DNA from: Sphingomonas sp. dw_22
Lineage (GTDB): Bacteria > Pseudomonadota > Alphaproteobacteria > Sphingomonadales > Sphingomonadaceae
Reading direction: 5' to 3'
Assembly (NCBI RefSeq): GCF_018449795.1
Contig: NZ_JAAVVE010000011.1
Span: 41,111-105,110, forward strand
Length of the DNA stretch: 64,000 bases
Positions 1 to 7,929 of this stretch are shown one piece after another. Below the pieces are notes generated by a model. That model saw nothing but the letters and a program-made list of their open reading frames with translations. It had not been told where the DNA came from and ran no database searches. Each line of letters starts with the position of its first letter. The first letter of the stretch is position 1. The translations under genes were made by a program, and so were the position numbers.

Positions 1-146
1 TCCGGCGCGAATCGGGCGAAGATATCCGCCGCGCCCGTCCAGAACCCGCCGGCATCGATCCCCAGCCCCGGCAATACCCGCTCCTCGACAAAGCGCGCGA
101 GCGGCTCGGCGATCTTCAGTCCGGCGCGGTCGGTATAAGCGGTCAT
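1..146 (-). CDS. glcB: Malate synthase G, N-terminal fragment (cut by window edge)
   Basis: Only the first ~48 codons lie in the window; the gene continues beyond base 1. The ATG at 146-144 follows a strong AGGAGG ribosome site. The product starts MTAYTDRAGLKIAEPLARF and continues with FVEERVLPG and a Gly-Ile-Asp-Ala...Phe-Trp block, which matches the conserved N-terminus of malate synthase G. That enzyme condenses glyoxylate and acetyl-CoA to malate in the glyoxylate bypass. The catalytic TIM barrel is outside the window, so activity cannot be judged. The call rests on recall of the family's N-terminal pattern. Confidence 0.85.
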   Translation of the reverse strand, partial: MTAYTDRAGLKIAEPLARFVEERVLPGLGIDAGGFWTGAADIFARFAP

Positions 147-219
147 GAATCCTCCTGGCTTTGTGATCGATAGCCTGGGGAGGGCGTATTCGCGATTAGA
201 GCGGCCGAGGCAACGGGGA

Positions 220-681
220 TCAACCCTCGTCGAGCGCGCCCGCCGCCGCTTCCAGCCGTTCGAGCATCGCGCCGAGCTGGTCGCGTTCCGCCTGCGAGAA
301 GCCCGCGAAGATGCGCCGCTCCAGCTCGATCGCCTTGGGCGCGACCTGCTCGTAGAGCGCCCAGCCCGCCTTGCTGAGCGTCAGCAGATGCGAGCGCTGG
401 TCCTCGGGATTGGCGGTACGCGCGATCAGCCCGCGATCGGCCAGCGCGATCGCGGCGCGGCTCACCGTCACCTTGTCCATCCGCGTCCGCCCGCACAAGG
501 CCTGCTGGCTCATCGCCCCGCCCTCGGCGAGCACCGCTACCAGCCGCCATTCGGGGATGCGCAGGCCGAACAGCGTGCGATACGCCGTCGCCACCGCGTC
601 CGACACCGCATTGGACGCGATCGACAGGCGATAGGGCAGGAATGCGTCGAGCTTCAGCGTCGCGGGCTGCTTGGTAGACAT
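220..681 (-). CDS. MarR-family winged-helix transcriptional regulator
   Basis: A 153-residue protein. The ATG at 681-679 has an AGGTGAGG ribosome site; an in-frame upstream start would add 14 residues without one. The central region (about residues 45-110) has the MarR plan: a recognition helix in ALCGRTRMDKVTVSRAAIAL, then the wing with the family's Asp-Gln-Arg signature in NPEDQRSHLLTL, and long flanking dimerisation helices. The protein probably binds an operator as a dimer and responds to a phenolic or other small ligand. It lies 73 bp upstream of malate synthase on the same strand, but a regulatory link is not shown. Confidence 0.9.
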   Translation of the reverse strand: MSTKQPATLKLDAFLPYRLSIASNAVSDAVATAYRTLFGLRIPEWRLVAVLAEGGAMSQQALCGRTRMDKVTVSRAAIALADRGLIARTANPEDQRSHLLTLSKAGWALYEQVAPKAIELERRIFAGFSQAERDQLGAMLERLEAAAGALDEG

Positions 682-735
682 GACCTCACCTCTTCCCCAC
701 CCGCCGCATTTTGCAAGTGACAACGTTGTAGGATT

Positions 736-765
736 GCAATTCTTGCACTGATACCGGTAACACTA
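736..765 (+). promoter_or_regulatory. Candidate sigma-70 promoter of the sRNA
   Basis: TTGCAA (736-741) and TAACAC (760-765) are separated by 18 bp, a plausible -35/-10 pair. It would start transcription near 772, about 65 bp upstream of an intrinsic terminator that no protein gene uses. Confidence 0.4.
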
Positions 766-771
766 CGCACT

Positions 772-869
772 TGCAGCAAGAGCCGCCGCGTTGCACAAAG
801 ATCGGGCCTTTCAGGCATCCTCTCCTAAAACTTTCCAAAGGCCGCCCCTCGGGGCGGCCTCTTTTTTTG
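772..869 (+). ncRNA. Candidate small regulatory RNA with Rho-independent terminator
   Basis: About 95 nt between the candidate promoter and a textbook terminator at 839-869: a perfect 10-bp stem (AGGCCGCCCC/GGGGCGGCCT), a 2-nt loop and seven T. No plus-strand gene lies upstream, so the terminator needs its own short transcript. Just before the stem the RNA would show an unpaired CAUCCUCUCCUAAAACUUUCC-like stretch; pyrimidine-rich CCUCUCC segments are typical of trans-acting sRNAs that mask ribosome sites. Start and function are inferred; no family was assigned. Confidence 0.5.
839..869 (+). terminator. Intrinsic terminator, 10-bp GC stem plus T tract
   Basis: Perfect inverted repeat 839-848/851-860 with a TC loop, followed by CTTTTTTT. 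It is oriented to end rightward transcription, and the only candidate transcript is the sRNA. On the other strand the T tract is missing. Confidence 0.85.
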
Positions 870-904
870 TCGTTATCATACCGGCTCCTGCGAAATCGCT
901 GGAA

Positions 905-948
905 ATGTAGGATTTGGCCTGCGACTCTCCACCGGCTCTTTCTCATCG
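905..948 (+). repeat. Dispersed 44-bp ATGTAGGATTTG...TCTCATCG element, copy A
   Basis: Intergenic sequence downstream of the aldehyde dehydrogenase gene. It shares the ends ATGTAGGATTTG and GGCTCTTTCTCATCG and the exact 44-bp length with the copy at 11553-11596; the copy at 25851-25895 is inverted. A paired GTCAAC motif follows at 1033-1051. Confidence 0.75.
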
Positions 949-1032
949 TCGGTTTCTGCAAAGGCTGCCTTCTTCTCGCCAGGGCAGGCTCCAAAGCGTC
1001 TCGATCGGGCCCCCAGGTTTTTTCGCAATACT

Positions 1033-1051
1033 GGTGTCAACCGTGTCAACC
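1033..1051 (+). repeat. 19-bp paired GTGTCAACC motif, copy A
   Basis: GGTGTCAACCGTGTCAACC is two tandem GTGTCAACC units with a 9-bp period, 12 bp beyond the stop of the leftward aldehyde dehydrogenase gene. Near-identical copies lie at 11709 and (inverted) 25644; a GAGTCAA variant lies at 25772 and 41575. Confidence 0.75.
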
Positions 1052-1063
1052 TGGGCCGGTCGC

Positions 1064-2473
1064 TTATCCCTTCATCTGGCGGCGGATCGTCGCCCAGGTC
1101 GCCTTGCCATAGGGCGGCTTCATCCCCGCCAGCTTCGCCACATCGAGTCGCGACTGCTTGAAGACGCTGCGCGCATGGCTGAAGGTGCGGAAACCCGCCT
1201 CGCCATGATAGGCGCCCATTCCCGACGGCCCGATCCCGCCGAACGGCAATTCTTCCTGGCCGACATGGAAGATCACGTCGTCCAGCGTCACCCCGCCGGA
1301 GATCGTCCGGTCCAGCACGCGCCGTCGCTCCCCGGCATCGCTCCCGAAATGATAGAGCGCCAGCGGCCGATCGCGCCGGTTGACCTCGCCGATCGCCGCA
1401 TCGATATCGCGATAGCTGCGCACCGGCAGCACCGGGCCGAAAATCTCCTCCTGCATCACTTTCATCTCGTCGGTCGGGTTGCGGACGATGTGGAGCGGCA
1501 TCTTGCGCGCATTGGACGCGCCGAAATCCTCGTTCGCCGGATTGACCGCGATCACCTCCGCGCCCTTGGCCCGCGCATCCTCGATCCATTCGGTCAGCCG
1601 GGCATGATGCCGGTCGTTGATGATCGCGGTATAGTCGGGATTGTCGAGCAATGTCGGATACATGCGCGTCGCCGCGGCGGTCAGCCCCGCCACCACTTCG
1701 GCCTCCTTCTCCTCGGGCACCAGCATGTAATCGGGCGCGAGGCAGATCTGCCCGGCGTTCATCATCTTGCCCAGCGCCACCCGCTCGGTGGCCCGCGCGA
1801 TGTCGGCCGATCGCCCGACCAGCACCGGAGACTTGCCGCCCAGCTCCAGCGTCACCGGCACCAGATTGTCCGCTGCGGCATGCAGGATATGCCGCCCGAT
1901 CCCGGTAGCGCCGGTGAACAGCAGGTGATCGAACGGCAACTCGGAGAAAGCTTTGCCCATTTCCGCCCCGCCGCCGACGAACGCCAGTTCCTCGGGCGCG
2001 AAATAGCGGCCCGCCAGTTCCTCGAACAGCGCCGCGACCACGGGCGTATATTCGCTGGTCTTCACCATCGCCCGGTTGCCCGCCGCGAGCACGCCCGCGA
2101 GCGGCCCCATCACCAGGTTCACCGGAAAATTCCACGGCGCGATCACGCCCACCACGCCCTTGGGCTGATATTCGATCCAGGCCCTGGCCCCGAGCAGGCC
2201 CAGCGGAAACAGGGTGGGCTTGCGCTCGGAGCGCGCCCAGCGCTCGACATGCTTCATCGCATGCCGGAGCGGCGCCACCGACGCGGCAATATCGGTAATC
2301 ATCGATTGCTCGCGGCTGCGATGCCCGAAATCCTCGGAGAGCGCGTCGCAGAAGCGCTCGGCATTCTCCGCCACCATCGCGATCGCGCGCGCCAGCCGGT
2401 CCTTGCGCGTCGGAACCGAAACCGGAAGCTCGGCCATGAAGGCGGCCTGCTGGCGTTCGAGAAGTTCGCGCAT
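1064..2473 (-). CDS. Coniferyl-aldehyde-type dehydrogenase (ALDH superfamily)
   Basis: A 469-residue NAD(P)-dependent aldehyde dehydrogenase, oxidising an aldehyde to the acid in the cytoplasm. It has the IAPWNFPVNL cofactor segment (residues 111-120), general base Glu210 in LELGGKSP and catalytic Cys244 in GQICLAPDY. The GQICLAPDY context and the short N-terminus place it in the coniferyl/long-chain aldehyde branch rather than the betaine-aldehyde branch. The real substrate is not determined. The ATG directly abuts the TAG of the prepilin peptidase gene, so translation is probably coupled. Confidence 0.9.
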   Translation of the reverse strand: MRELLERQQAAFMAELPVSVPTRKDRLARAIAMVAENAERFCDALSEDFGHRSREQSMITDIAASVAPLRHAMKHVERWARSERKPTLFPLGLLGARAWIEYQPKGVVGVIAPWNFPVNLVMGPLAGVLAAGNRAMVKTSEYTPVVAALFEELAGRYFAPEELAFVGGGAEMGKAFSELPFDHLLFTGATGIGRHILHAAADNLVPVTLELGGKSPVLVGRSADIARATERVALGKMMNAGQICLAPDYMLVPEEKEAEVVAGLTAAATRMYPTLLDNPDYTAIINDRHHARLTEWIEDARAKGAEVIAVNPANEDFGASNARKMPLHIVRNPTDEMKVMQEEIFGPVLPVRSYRDIDAAIGEVNRRDRPLALYHFGSDAGERRRVLDRTISGGVTLDDVIFHVGQEELPFGGIGPSGMGAYHGEAGFRTFSHARSVFKQSRLDVAKLAGMKPPYGKATWATIRRQMKG

Positions 2474-3286
2474 CTATCGCTCCGCCGGAATCTCGACAGT
2501 CTGGCCGAAGTCCGGGCCGGGTTCCAGTGCCGCCATCGCCGACACCATCCACACCGCGAAGGCGGCCGCCGCGAGCATCGTCCCGAAAGGCAACCGATCG
2601 GTCGCCGCCGGCCTGCCTCTCCGCATCCAGAGCGCCAGCGCCAGCGCCACCGCCAGTCCGATCAGGCACGCTGCCAGCAGCACTAGCGGCAGCGCCCGCC
2701 AGCCCAGCCAAAGCCCGATCGCCCCGAACATCTTGGGGTCGCCCCCACCCAGCCCCCGCCGCCCGCGCAGCCGCAGATAGGCTTCGCTCACCAGCCACAG
2801 CACGCCGAACCCCGCCGCGCCGCCGATCAGCCGCTCCTCCAGCGGCACGCCGATCCCCGCCAGCCCAACGGCCACGCCCGCCACCGCCAATGCCCCCGTC
2901 AGCACATTGGGAAGCCAGAAGGCGGACAGGTCCAGCGCGGCCAATGCCAGCAACAGCCAGCCGAATGCCGCGCCCGCCGCCGCTTCCACGGGCGATGCCG
3001 CCAGCGCCGCCGTCACCCCGATCAGCAGGGCGATCAGCTCCACCAGCAAATGGCTCGGCCGGATCGCGGCGCCGCAGGCCCGGCACCGCCCGCGCTGGAG
3101 CACGAAGCTCAGCACCGGCACCAGCTCGTGCCCCCGCAGCGCCTTGCCGCACGCATCGCAGGCCGATCGCCCCTTCGAAACCGCCCGCCCCTCGGGCCAG
3201 CGGATCGCCAGCGTCGCGATGAAGCTGCCGAAGACCAGCCCCAGCACCCCCAGCAGCACCGGCATCCCCCAGGCCTCAACCGTCAT
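2474..3286 (-). CDS. Prepilin peptidase (A24 family, PilD/GspO type)
   Basis: A 270-residue polytopic inner-membrane aspartic protease that cleaves, and usually N-methylates, type IV prepilins or type II secretion pseudopilins. It has the GSF...W N-terminal segment, paired zinc-binding cysteines (CDAC at 43-46, CRAC at 68-71), and the two catalytic aspartates: Asp119 in LDLSAFWLPN and Asp183 in GGGDPKM. Length is normal for the full bifunctional enzyme. No pilin or Gsp gene is adjacent, so its substrates are encoded elsewhere. It overlaps the small membrane protein gene upstream by 11 bp. Confidence 0.92.
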   Translation of the reverse strand: MTVEAWGMPVLLGVLGLVFGSFIATLAIRWPEGRAVSKGRSACDACGKALRGHELVPVLSFVLQRGRCRACGAAIRPSHLLVELIALLIGVTAALAASPVEAAAGAAFGWLLLALAALDLSAFWLPNVLTGALAVAGVAVGLAGIGVPLEERLIGGAAGFGVLWLVSEAYLRLRGRRGLGGGDPKMFGAIGLWLGWRALPLVLLAACLIGLAVALALALWMRRGRPAATDRLPFGTMLAAAAFAVWMVSAMAALEPGPDFGQTVEIPAER

Positions 3287-3536
3287 GCCGCGGCGGCCGC
3301 TTGCGGATCAGATAGCGATAGACGCCGAAGCAGTTGATCCCGAACAGCACCATGTTCTGCGTCCATAGCGGTTCGTCCCTGGTCAGCAGCGCGCCGCTGA
3401 TCCAGCAGATGCTGGAGCCCACGAACAGCGCGAATCCCCATCCCGTCACCCGCCGCCCCAGATCGAGCGAGACCATGAAGCACGCCGCGATCCCGCTGAT
3501 CGATGCGGACCATTTGAGGATGTCGACCAGCGTCAT
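3276..3536 (-). CDS. Small three-helix membrane protein of unknown function
   Basis: An 86-residue protein. The start chosen is the ATG at 3536-3534, behind AAGGAAAG; a longer frame upstream lacks a ribosome site. Three hydrophobic stretches fit transmembrane helices: LKWSASISGIAACFMVSL, then GFALFVGSSICWISGALL, then QNMVLFGINCFGVYRYL, followed by a basic tail (IRKRPPRHDG). The size and three-helix layout recall SemiSWEET/PnuC-like half-transporters, but no diagnostic motif was found. It overlaps the prepilin peptidase start by 11 bp, so the two are probably co-expressed. Confidence 0.6.
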   Translation of the reverse strand: MTLVDILKWSASISGIAACFMVSLDLGRRVTGWGFALFVGSSICWISGALLTRDEPLWTQNMVLFGINCFGVYRYLIRKRPPRHDG

Positions 3537-3624
3537 GCACGAGCTTTCCTTGGAGGGGCGACGCGGCTTTTGCAAACCGGCCCCGGGGGCACTAGATCGC
3601 CCCCAACCAATGAGAGGATCGCTT

Positions 3625-4812
3625 ATGTCCGCCGACGACGTCGTCATCGCCTCCTATGCCCGCACGCCGATGGGCAGCTTCCAGGGCGTCCTGACCGACG
3701 CGCCCGCCACTGAGCTCGGTGCCGCCGCCGTCGGTGCCGCGGTCCAGCGCGCCGGGCTCCAGGGCGAGGCGATCGAGCGCATCTATATGGGCTGCGTCCT
3801 CCCCGCCGGCCTGGGCCAGGCGCCCGCGCGCCAGGCGGCGCTCAAGGCCGGCCTGCCCAACCATATCGAGGCCACTACGGTGAACAAGATGTGCGGCTCC
3901 GGCATGCAGGCCGCGATCATGGCCGCCGATGCGCTCGCCGCCGGATCGGTCGACCTGCTCATCGCCGGCGGCATGGAGAGCATGACCAACGCGCCCTACC
4001 TCTCGCTGCGCCACCGCGCCGGCGCTCGCATCGGCCATGACGTGCTCAAGGACCATATGTATCTCGACGGGCTCGAGGACGCCTATGAGCCCGGCAAGCT
4101 GATGGGCAATTTCGCCGAGGAGGTCGCCCAGGAATATCAGTTCACCCGCCAGGCGCAGGACGAATTCGCGATTCAGTCGCTCCTGCGTGCGAAGAAAGCC
4201 CAGCAGTCCGGCGCCTTCGATCGCGAGATCGTCCCCGTCGAGGTCAAGGGCCGCAAGGGCGTGACCACCATCACTGCCGACGAGCAGCCCACCAAGGCCG
4301 ATCCCGCCAAGATCCCCACGCTCAAGCCCGCCTTCGCCAAGGACGGCACGATCACCGCCGCCAATGCCTCCTCGATCTCGGACGGCGCCGCCGCGCTGGT
4401 GATGACCCGGCTCAGCATCGCGGAGAAGCTCGGCCTCACCCCCGTCGCCCGCATCGTCGCCCACGCCGCCCACGCCCATGCTCCGTCGCGCTTCACCACC
4501 GCCCCGGTCTTCGCGATGAAGAAGGCGCTGGAAAAGGCGGGCTGGAGCACGACCGACGTCGACCTCTACGAAGTCAACGAAGCGTTCGCCTGCGTCGCGA
4601 TGATCGCGATGAAGGAGCTGGGCCTCAGCCACGACGTCATCAACGTGAACGGCGGCGCGTGCGCGCTCGGCCACCCGATCGGCGCCAGCGGCGCACGCAT
4701 CCTCGCCACGCTCCTCTCGGCGCTGGAGACCAACGGCCAGAAGCGCGGCCTCGCCTCGCTCTGCATCGGCGGCGGCGAAGCCACCGCGATGGCGGTGGAG
4801 CTGCTGGATTAA
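3625..4812 (+). CDS. Acetyl-CoA C-acetyltransferase (thiolase)
   Basis: A 395-residue type II thiolase that condenses two acetyl-CoA to acetoacetyl-CoA, or thiolyses 3-ketoacyl-CoA. The start at 3625 has GAGAGG upstream and gives the standard thiolase N-terminus (VVIASYARTPMGSF). Acyl-accepting Cys90 lies in NKMCGSGMQA; NEAFA and the C-terminal GGACALGHPIGASGAR block carry the catalytic His and Cys. No phaB or atoDA neighbours, so it may serve PHB synthesis, ketone-body use or general beta-oxidation. Likely monocistronic; a palindromic repeat follows 8 bp after the stop. Confidence 0.95.
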   Translation: MSADDVVIASYARTPMGSFQGVLTDAPATELGAAAVGAAVQRAGLQGEAIERIYMGCVLPAGLGQAPARQAALKAGLPNHIEATTVNKMCGSGMQAAIMAADALAAGSVDLLIAGGMESMTNAPYLSLRHRAGARIGHDVLKDHMYLDGLEDAYEPGKLMGNFAEEVAQEYQFTRQAQDEFAIQSLLRAKKAQQSGAFDREIVPVEVKGRKGVTTITADEQPTKADPAKIPTLKPAFAKDGTITAANASSISDGAAALVMTRLSIAEKLGLTPVARIVAHAAHAHAPSRFTTAPVFAMKKALEKAGWSTTDVDLYEVNEAFACVAMIAMKELGLSHDVINVNGGACALGHPIGASGARILATLLSALETNGQKRGLASLCIGGGEATAMAVELLD

Positions 4813-4820
4813 AGGTCAAC

Positions 4821-4933
4821 TGGAATCTTCCCCGGCGAAGGCCGGGGCCCAGTGTCGGCGAAGTCGAGGCGGCGGGATGCCGTCTCCAACGCGTCGCGAC
4901 TGGGCCCCGGCCTTCGCCGGGGAAAGGATTCCA
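4821..4933. repeat. Palindromic intergenic element, ~35-bp arms (variant 1)
   Basis: Left arm from 4821 (TGGAATC...CCCCGGCGAAGGCCGGGG) is complemented by the right arm ending at 4933, with ~24 bp perfect around the CCCCGGCGAAGGCCGGGG core, which is itself a hairpin. It sits between convergent genes and could end transcription from both sides. It is related to, but different from, the elements at 6214 and 35024. Confidence 0.85.
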
Positions 4934-4997
4934 GCAGGTTGATCGGCCTCTAAAGCGGCGCGCGCCTATGAGGAGGACGCGCGCCGCTTCCCCAGGA

Positions 4998-5744
4998 TCA
5001 GCGCAGGCCGCCGCTCGCGAGGAGATTCTCACCGGTCAGCCAGCGGGAATCGTCGGAAGCCAGGAACACCGCGACGGCAGCGATGTCGTCCGGCTGGCCC
5101 ACCCGGCCGAGCGGAGTCTGGGCGATGAACCCAGTTTCAAGCTCGGAACCAACCACGCCCGCAGCATGGGTGCCCTCGGTTTCCACCACGCCGGGCCTGA
5201 TGGCGTTCACGCGAATCTTGCGAGGGCCGAGTTCGTTGGCGAGCACGCCCGTGATGGCATCCACCGCGCCCTTGGTGCCGGTATAGACCGCGGATTGGGG
5301 CATCAGGACGCTGGTCACCGCCGAGGAGATGTTGATGATGCTGCCGCCCTCGCCCAGATGCCTGGACGCCGCCTTGGTGGTGAGCAGCACGCCCAGCACG
5401 TTGATGTCGAACATCCGGCGATAATCCTCCTCGGTCACCGCTTCGATCGGCGCGAAGGCATAGACGCCGGAATTGTTGACCAGCACGTCCAGCCGGCCGA
5501 AGTTCTGCACGGCGGCCTCGATCACGCCCTCCGCCTGGTCGGCCTTGGAGACGTCGCCCTGCACCGCGACGGCCTTGCCGCCGGCTTCGGTGATGGCCTG
5601 GACCACCGCGTCCGCCCCGGCCTTGCTCGATGCGTAATTGACCACCACCGCGGCGCCTTCCGCCGCGAGCGCCTTGGCAATGCCGGCGCCGATGCCCTTG
5701 GAAGCCCCGGTGACCACCGCTACCTTGCCTGCGAGTTTCGACAT
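4998..5744 (-). CDS. SDR-family oxidoreductase (FabG-like)
   Basis: A 248-residue classical short-chain dehydrogenase/reductase. The TGASKGIG nucleotide loop is near the N-terminus, NNSG and the Ser...Tyr-x-x-x-Lys triad (SSAVTS, YTGTK) are in place, and the PGVVETEG loop follows. An NYAS segment after the second strand suggests NADP(H) preference. Substrate is unknown; related proteins are often annotated as 3-oxoacyl-ACP reductase without proof. It is divergent from an ArsR-type regulator with a 114-bp shared upstream region, so that regulator is the most likely controller. Confidence 0.92.
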   Translation of the reverse strand: MSKLAGKVAVVTGASKGIGAGIAKALAAEGAAVVVNYASSKAGADAVVQAITEAGGKAVAVQGDVSKADQAEGVIEAAVQNFGRLDVLVNNSGVYAFAPIEAVTEEDYRRMFDINVLGVLLTTKAASRHLGEGGSIINISSAVTSVLMPQSAVYTGTKGAVDAITGVLANELGPRKIRVNAIRPGVVETEGTHAAGVVGSELETGFIAQTPLGRVGQPDDIAAVAVFLASDDSRWLTGENLLASGGLR

Positions 5745-5858
5745 GATTGCATTTCCCTAATGACGGCTGGGCCGGCCGCCGGGATGGCGCGCCTTAGTCC
5801 AGTAGTTCTGGAAATCGGAACTGTTGAACCAAGCATCAAGTCCCCCTAGATAAATTTC
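5745..5858. promoter_or_regulatory. Shared upstream region of the divergent SDR/ArsR pair
   Basis: 114 bp between two start codons. It is AT-richer near the regulator start (TAGATAAATTTC) and should hold both promoters and the regulator's operator. No unambiguous palindrome was found by eye. Confidence 0.45.
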
Positions 5859-6194
5859 ATGCGCCCCCTGCTTCATCCCTCGGTGGAAGACCTGCGACCG
5901 GAAGCGATTCTCCATGCGCTGTCCGATCCCGTGCGCGCGGAGATCTTCGCGCAGATCGCCGGCCAAGGCTGCGTGCAGAACTGCTCGACCTTCTCGCATG
6001 TCGGCGACCGGGACATTCCGAAGTCTTCATTGTCCCAGCATTTCAAGGTGTTGCGTGAGTCTGGTCTGATCCGTTCCGAACGGCAAGGCGTGGAGATGCG
6101 CAACACGTCACGCTGCGGCGAGGTGGATGAGCGATTCCCCGGCCTGGTCGCCGCGATCCTGAACGCCTATTCCTGCGATGCCGCGTTGAAATAG
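5859..6194 (+). CDS. ArsR-family HTH regulator
   Basis: A 111-residue winged-helix protein. AILHALSDPVRAEIFAQIAG is the usual first ArsR helices, SSLSQHFKVLRESGLIRS the recognition helix and QGVEMRNTSR the wing. Cysteines at about 38 and 42 (GCVQNC) and later CG and SCD lack the classical ELCVCDL metal site, so it more likely senses redox state or another cue than arsenite. A regulator of this type divergent from a small dehydrogenase is a common arrangement, and it probably represses the SDR gene. Confidence 0.88.
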   Translation: MRPLLHPSVEDLRPEAILHALSDPVRAEIFAQIAGQGCVQNCSTFSHVGDRDIPKSSLSQHFKVLRESGLIRSERQGVEMRNTSRCGEVDERFPGLVAAILNAYSCDAALK

Positions 6195-6213
6195 GTCTGA
6201 ACCAAAATCCCCT

Positions 6214-6323
6214 CGTCACCCCGGCCGAAGTGCCGGGGTCCACCGGGAGGCTGGGAGAGCCGCTCGAAGCTTGAGGGGCTCGTTCGCGGCGAAGTGGACC
6301 CCGGCACTTCGGCCGGGGTGACG
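6214..6323. repeat. Palindromic intergenic element with 30-bp perfect arms (copy 1)
   Basis: The arm at 6214-6243 begins CGTCACCCCGGCCGAAGTGC and is perfectly complementary to 6294-6323. The ~50-bp centre contains CGGGAGGCTGGGAGAG and GAGGGGCTCG. The same 30-bp arms occur at 35024-35133. It lies between convergent genes, where the transcript would fold into a long hairpin. Confidence 0.9.
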
Positions 6324-6363
6324 GATTAAAGGCTACGGCAATGCCCCTTCAGCAGCGCCCGCC

Positions 6364-6840
6364 TCAGCGCACGGTCTCGCCCGGCTCGGTCCCCCAGATG
6401 CGCGACTGGTCGACATAGCCGCCGCGCCCGCCCACATCGAACCAGCACCAGCCGCTCGCGCAACGCTTGATCGTCCCCACCACGCCCGGCTCCGCACGCC
6501 AGTTCACCCGCGCGCTGGCATCGGGCGCGGCGCGCATCTCGACGATCGTGCCCGCCACCATCGCGGTACGCGCGTCATCGAGCAGGCCCGACAGCATCCA
6601 GCCCTGGGTGCCGTCCGGATCCTCGACCTTGCGCCACTCGCCATAGATGTCGACCACCTTCACCGGCAGCCCCTTGCGCTTGTAGAGCCAGCTCGCCGGA
6701 TAGTTGCGCCCCGGCCCGGCGCGCATCAGCGCCTTGTTGGACTTGAGCGACAGGAAATAGGGCAGCTTGCGCTGCGCCCAGGCAGGCGCCGTCGCCGCGA
6801 GCACCGCCGCGCCCGCCACCAGCCACACCCAAGTCCGCAT
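6364..6840 (-). CDS. Exported SH3-domain protein
   Basis: A 158-residue protein. The ATG at 6840-6838 follows GGGGGA. A signal peptide (MRTWVWLVAGAAVLAATAPA, cleavage after AWA) leads into an SH3_4-type bacterial SH3 repeat: LMRAGPGRNYPASWLYKRKG, VVDIYGEWRKVEDPDG and GWMLSGLL. A second half-repeat with the GWCWFDVGGRGGYVDQSRIWG motif follows. Such periplasmic SH3 proteins are thought to bind peptidoglycan or envelope partners; the specific role is unknown. It is divergent from the hydroxyacid dehydrogenase gene. Confidence 0.85.
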   Translation of the reverse strand: MRTWVWLVAGAAVLAATAPAWAQRKLPYFLSLKSNKALMRAGPGRNYPASWLYKRKGLPVKVVDIYGEWRKVEDPDGTQGWMLSGLLDDARTAMVAGTIVEMRAAPDASARVNWRAEPGVVGTIKRCASGWCWFDVGGRGGYVDQSRIWGTEPGETVR

Positions 6841-6930
6841 GCGTCCCCCGTTCATTTCCGATATGTATCCCGAGCATTGCACCAGCTTCAACCGTTGACT
6901 GGCGCTCCCGCGCCCGCCAATCCGGTCCGG

Positions 6931-7929
6931 ATGGCACAGGCCCTTCGCCCTTCCCGCCCCCGGGTGACGATCACCCGCGCGCTTCCGCAGGCGATCGAAG
7001 CGCGCATGGCCGAATTGTTCGACGCTGTCATCAGGACAGACGACCGGCCGATGGACCAGGCCGCGCTCGCCGCCGCGATGGCAGATACCGACGTGTTCGT
7101 CCCCACCGTGACCGACCGGATCGATGCCGAGCTGATCCACGCCGCGCCCGAACGCCTCCGCCTCATCGCCAATTACGGCAACGGCATCGGCCATATCGAC
7201 CTCAAGGCCGCGCGCGAACGCGGCATCGTCGTCACCAACACCCCGGGCGTCCTGACCGAGGATACCGCCGACATGGCGATGGCGCTGATCCTCGCCGCCC
7301 CGCGCCGGCTGGTCGAGGGCGACAAGCTGCTGCGCTCCGGCCAATGGACCGGCTGGTCCCCCACCGGCATGCGCGGCCACCGCATCGGCGGCAGGAAGCT
7401 CGGCATCCTCGGCCTCGGCCGCATCGGCCAGGCGGTGGCGATGCGCGCCCGCGCCTTCGGCCTCCAGATCCATTATCACGGCCGCCACCGCGTCCCCGAA
7501 GTGCTGGAGGCGCAACTGGGCGCGACCTTCCACGCCGATCTCGACGCGATGCTCGCCGCGATCGACATATTGACGATCCACACGCCGCACACCGCGACCA
7601 CCGCCGGGTTGATCGACGCCCGCCGGCTCGATCTGCTCGGCCCCGACGGCTGGCTCATCAACACCGCGCGCGGCGAGATCATCGATCCCGAGGCGCTGGT
7701 GACGGCGCTCGTCACCGGCCGCATCGCCGGCGCCGGGCTTGATGTCTATGTGAACGAGCCGGCGGTCGACCCGCGCCTGATCGCGCTGGAGAACGTCGTC
7801 CTGCTCCCCCATCTCGGCTCCGCCACCTTCGAGGGCCGCGAGGCAATGGGGCTGAAGGTCATCGCCAACATCCGCTCCTGGTCCGACGGCCATCGCCCGC
7901 CCGATCAGGTGCTGGAGGGATGGCTCTAG
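6931..7929 (+). CDS. D-isomer 2-hydroxyacid dehydrogenase (glyoxylate/hydroxypyruvate reductase-like)
   Basis: A 332-residue NAD(P)-dependent dehydrogenase. An earlier in-frame start (6877) is possible but lacks family similarity. The Rossmann loop GLGRIGQAVAMRA is followed by the catalytic Arg in NTARGEI, Glu in NEPAVD and His in LLPHLGSAT. The substrate-side motif NYGNGIGHIDL resembles glyoxylate/hydroxypyruvate reductases more than lactate or phosphoglycerate dehydrogenase. It probably reduces glyoxylate or a related 2-keto acid in the cytoplasm. The stop overlaps the convergent DUF421 gene by 4 bp. Confidence 0.9.
   Translation: MAQALRPSRPRVTITRALPQAIEARMAELFDAVIRTDDRPMDQAALAAAMADTDVFVPTVTDRIDAELIHAAPERLRLIANYGNGIGHIDLKAARERGIVVTNTPGVLTEDTADMAMALILAAPRRLVEGDKLLRSGQWTGWSPTGMRGHRIGGRKLGILGLGRIGQAVAMRARAFGLQIHYHGRHRVPEVLEAQLGATFHADLDAMLAAIDILTIHTPHTATTAGLIDARRLDLLGPDGWLINTARGEIIDPEALVTALVTGRIAGAGLDVYVNEPAVDPRLIALENVVLLPHLGSATFEGREAMGLKVIANIRSWSDGHRPPDQVLEGWL

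Noticed and set aside
876..3152. A 758-codon leftward open frame
   Set aside because: It runs through the real aldehyde dehydrogenase and prepilin peptidase in another frame, has Gly/Arg/Ala-rich low-complexity translation and no domain; typical of high-GC shadow frames.
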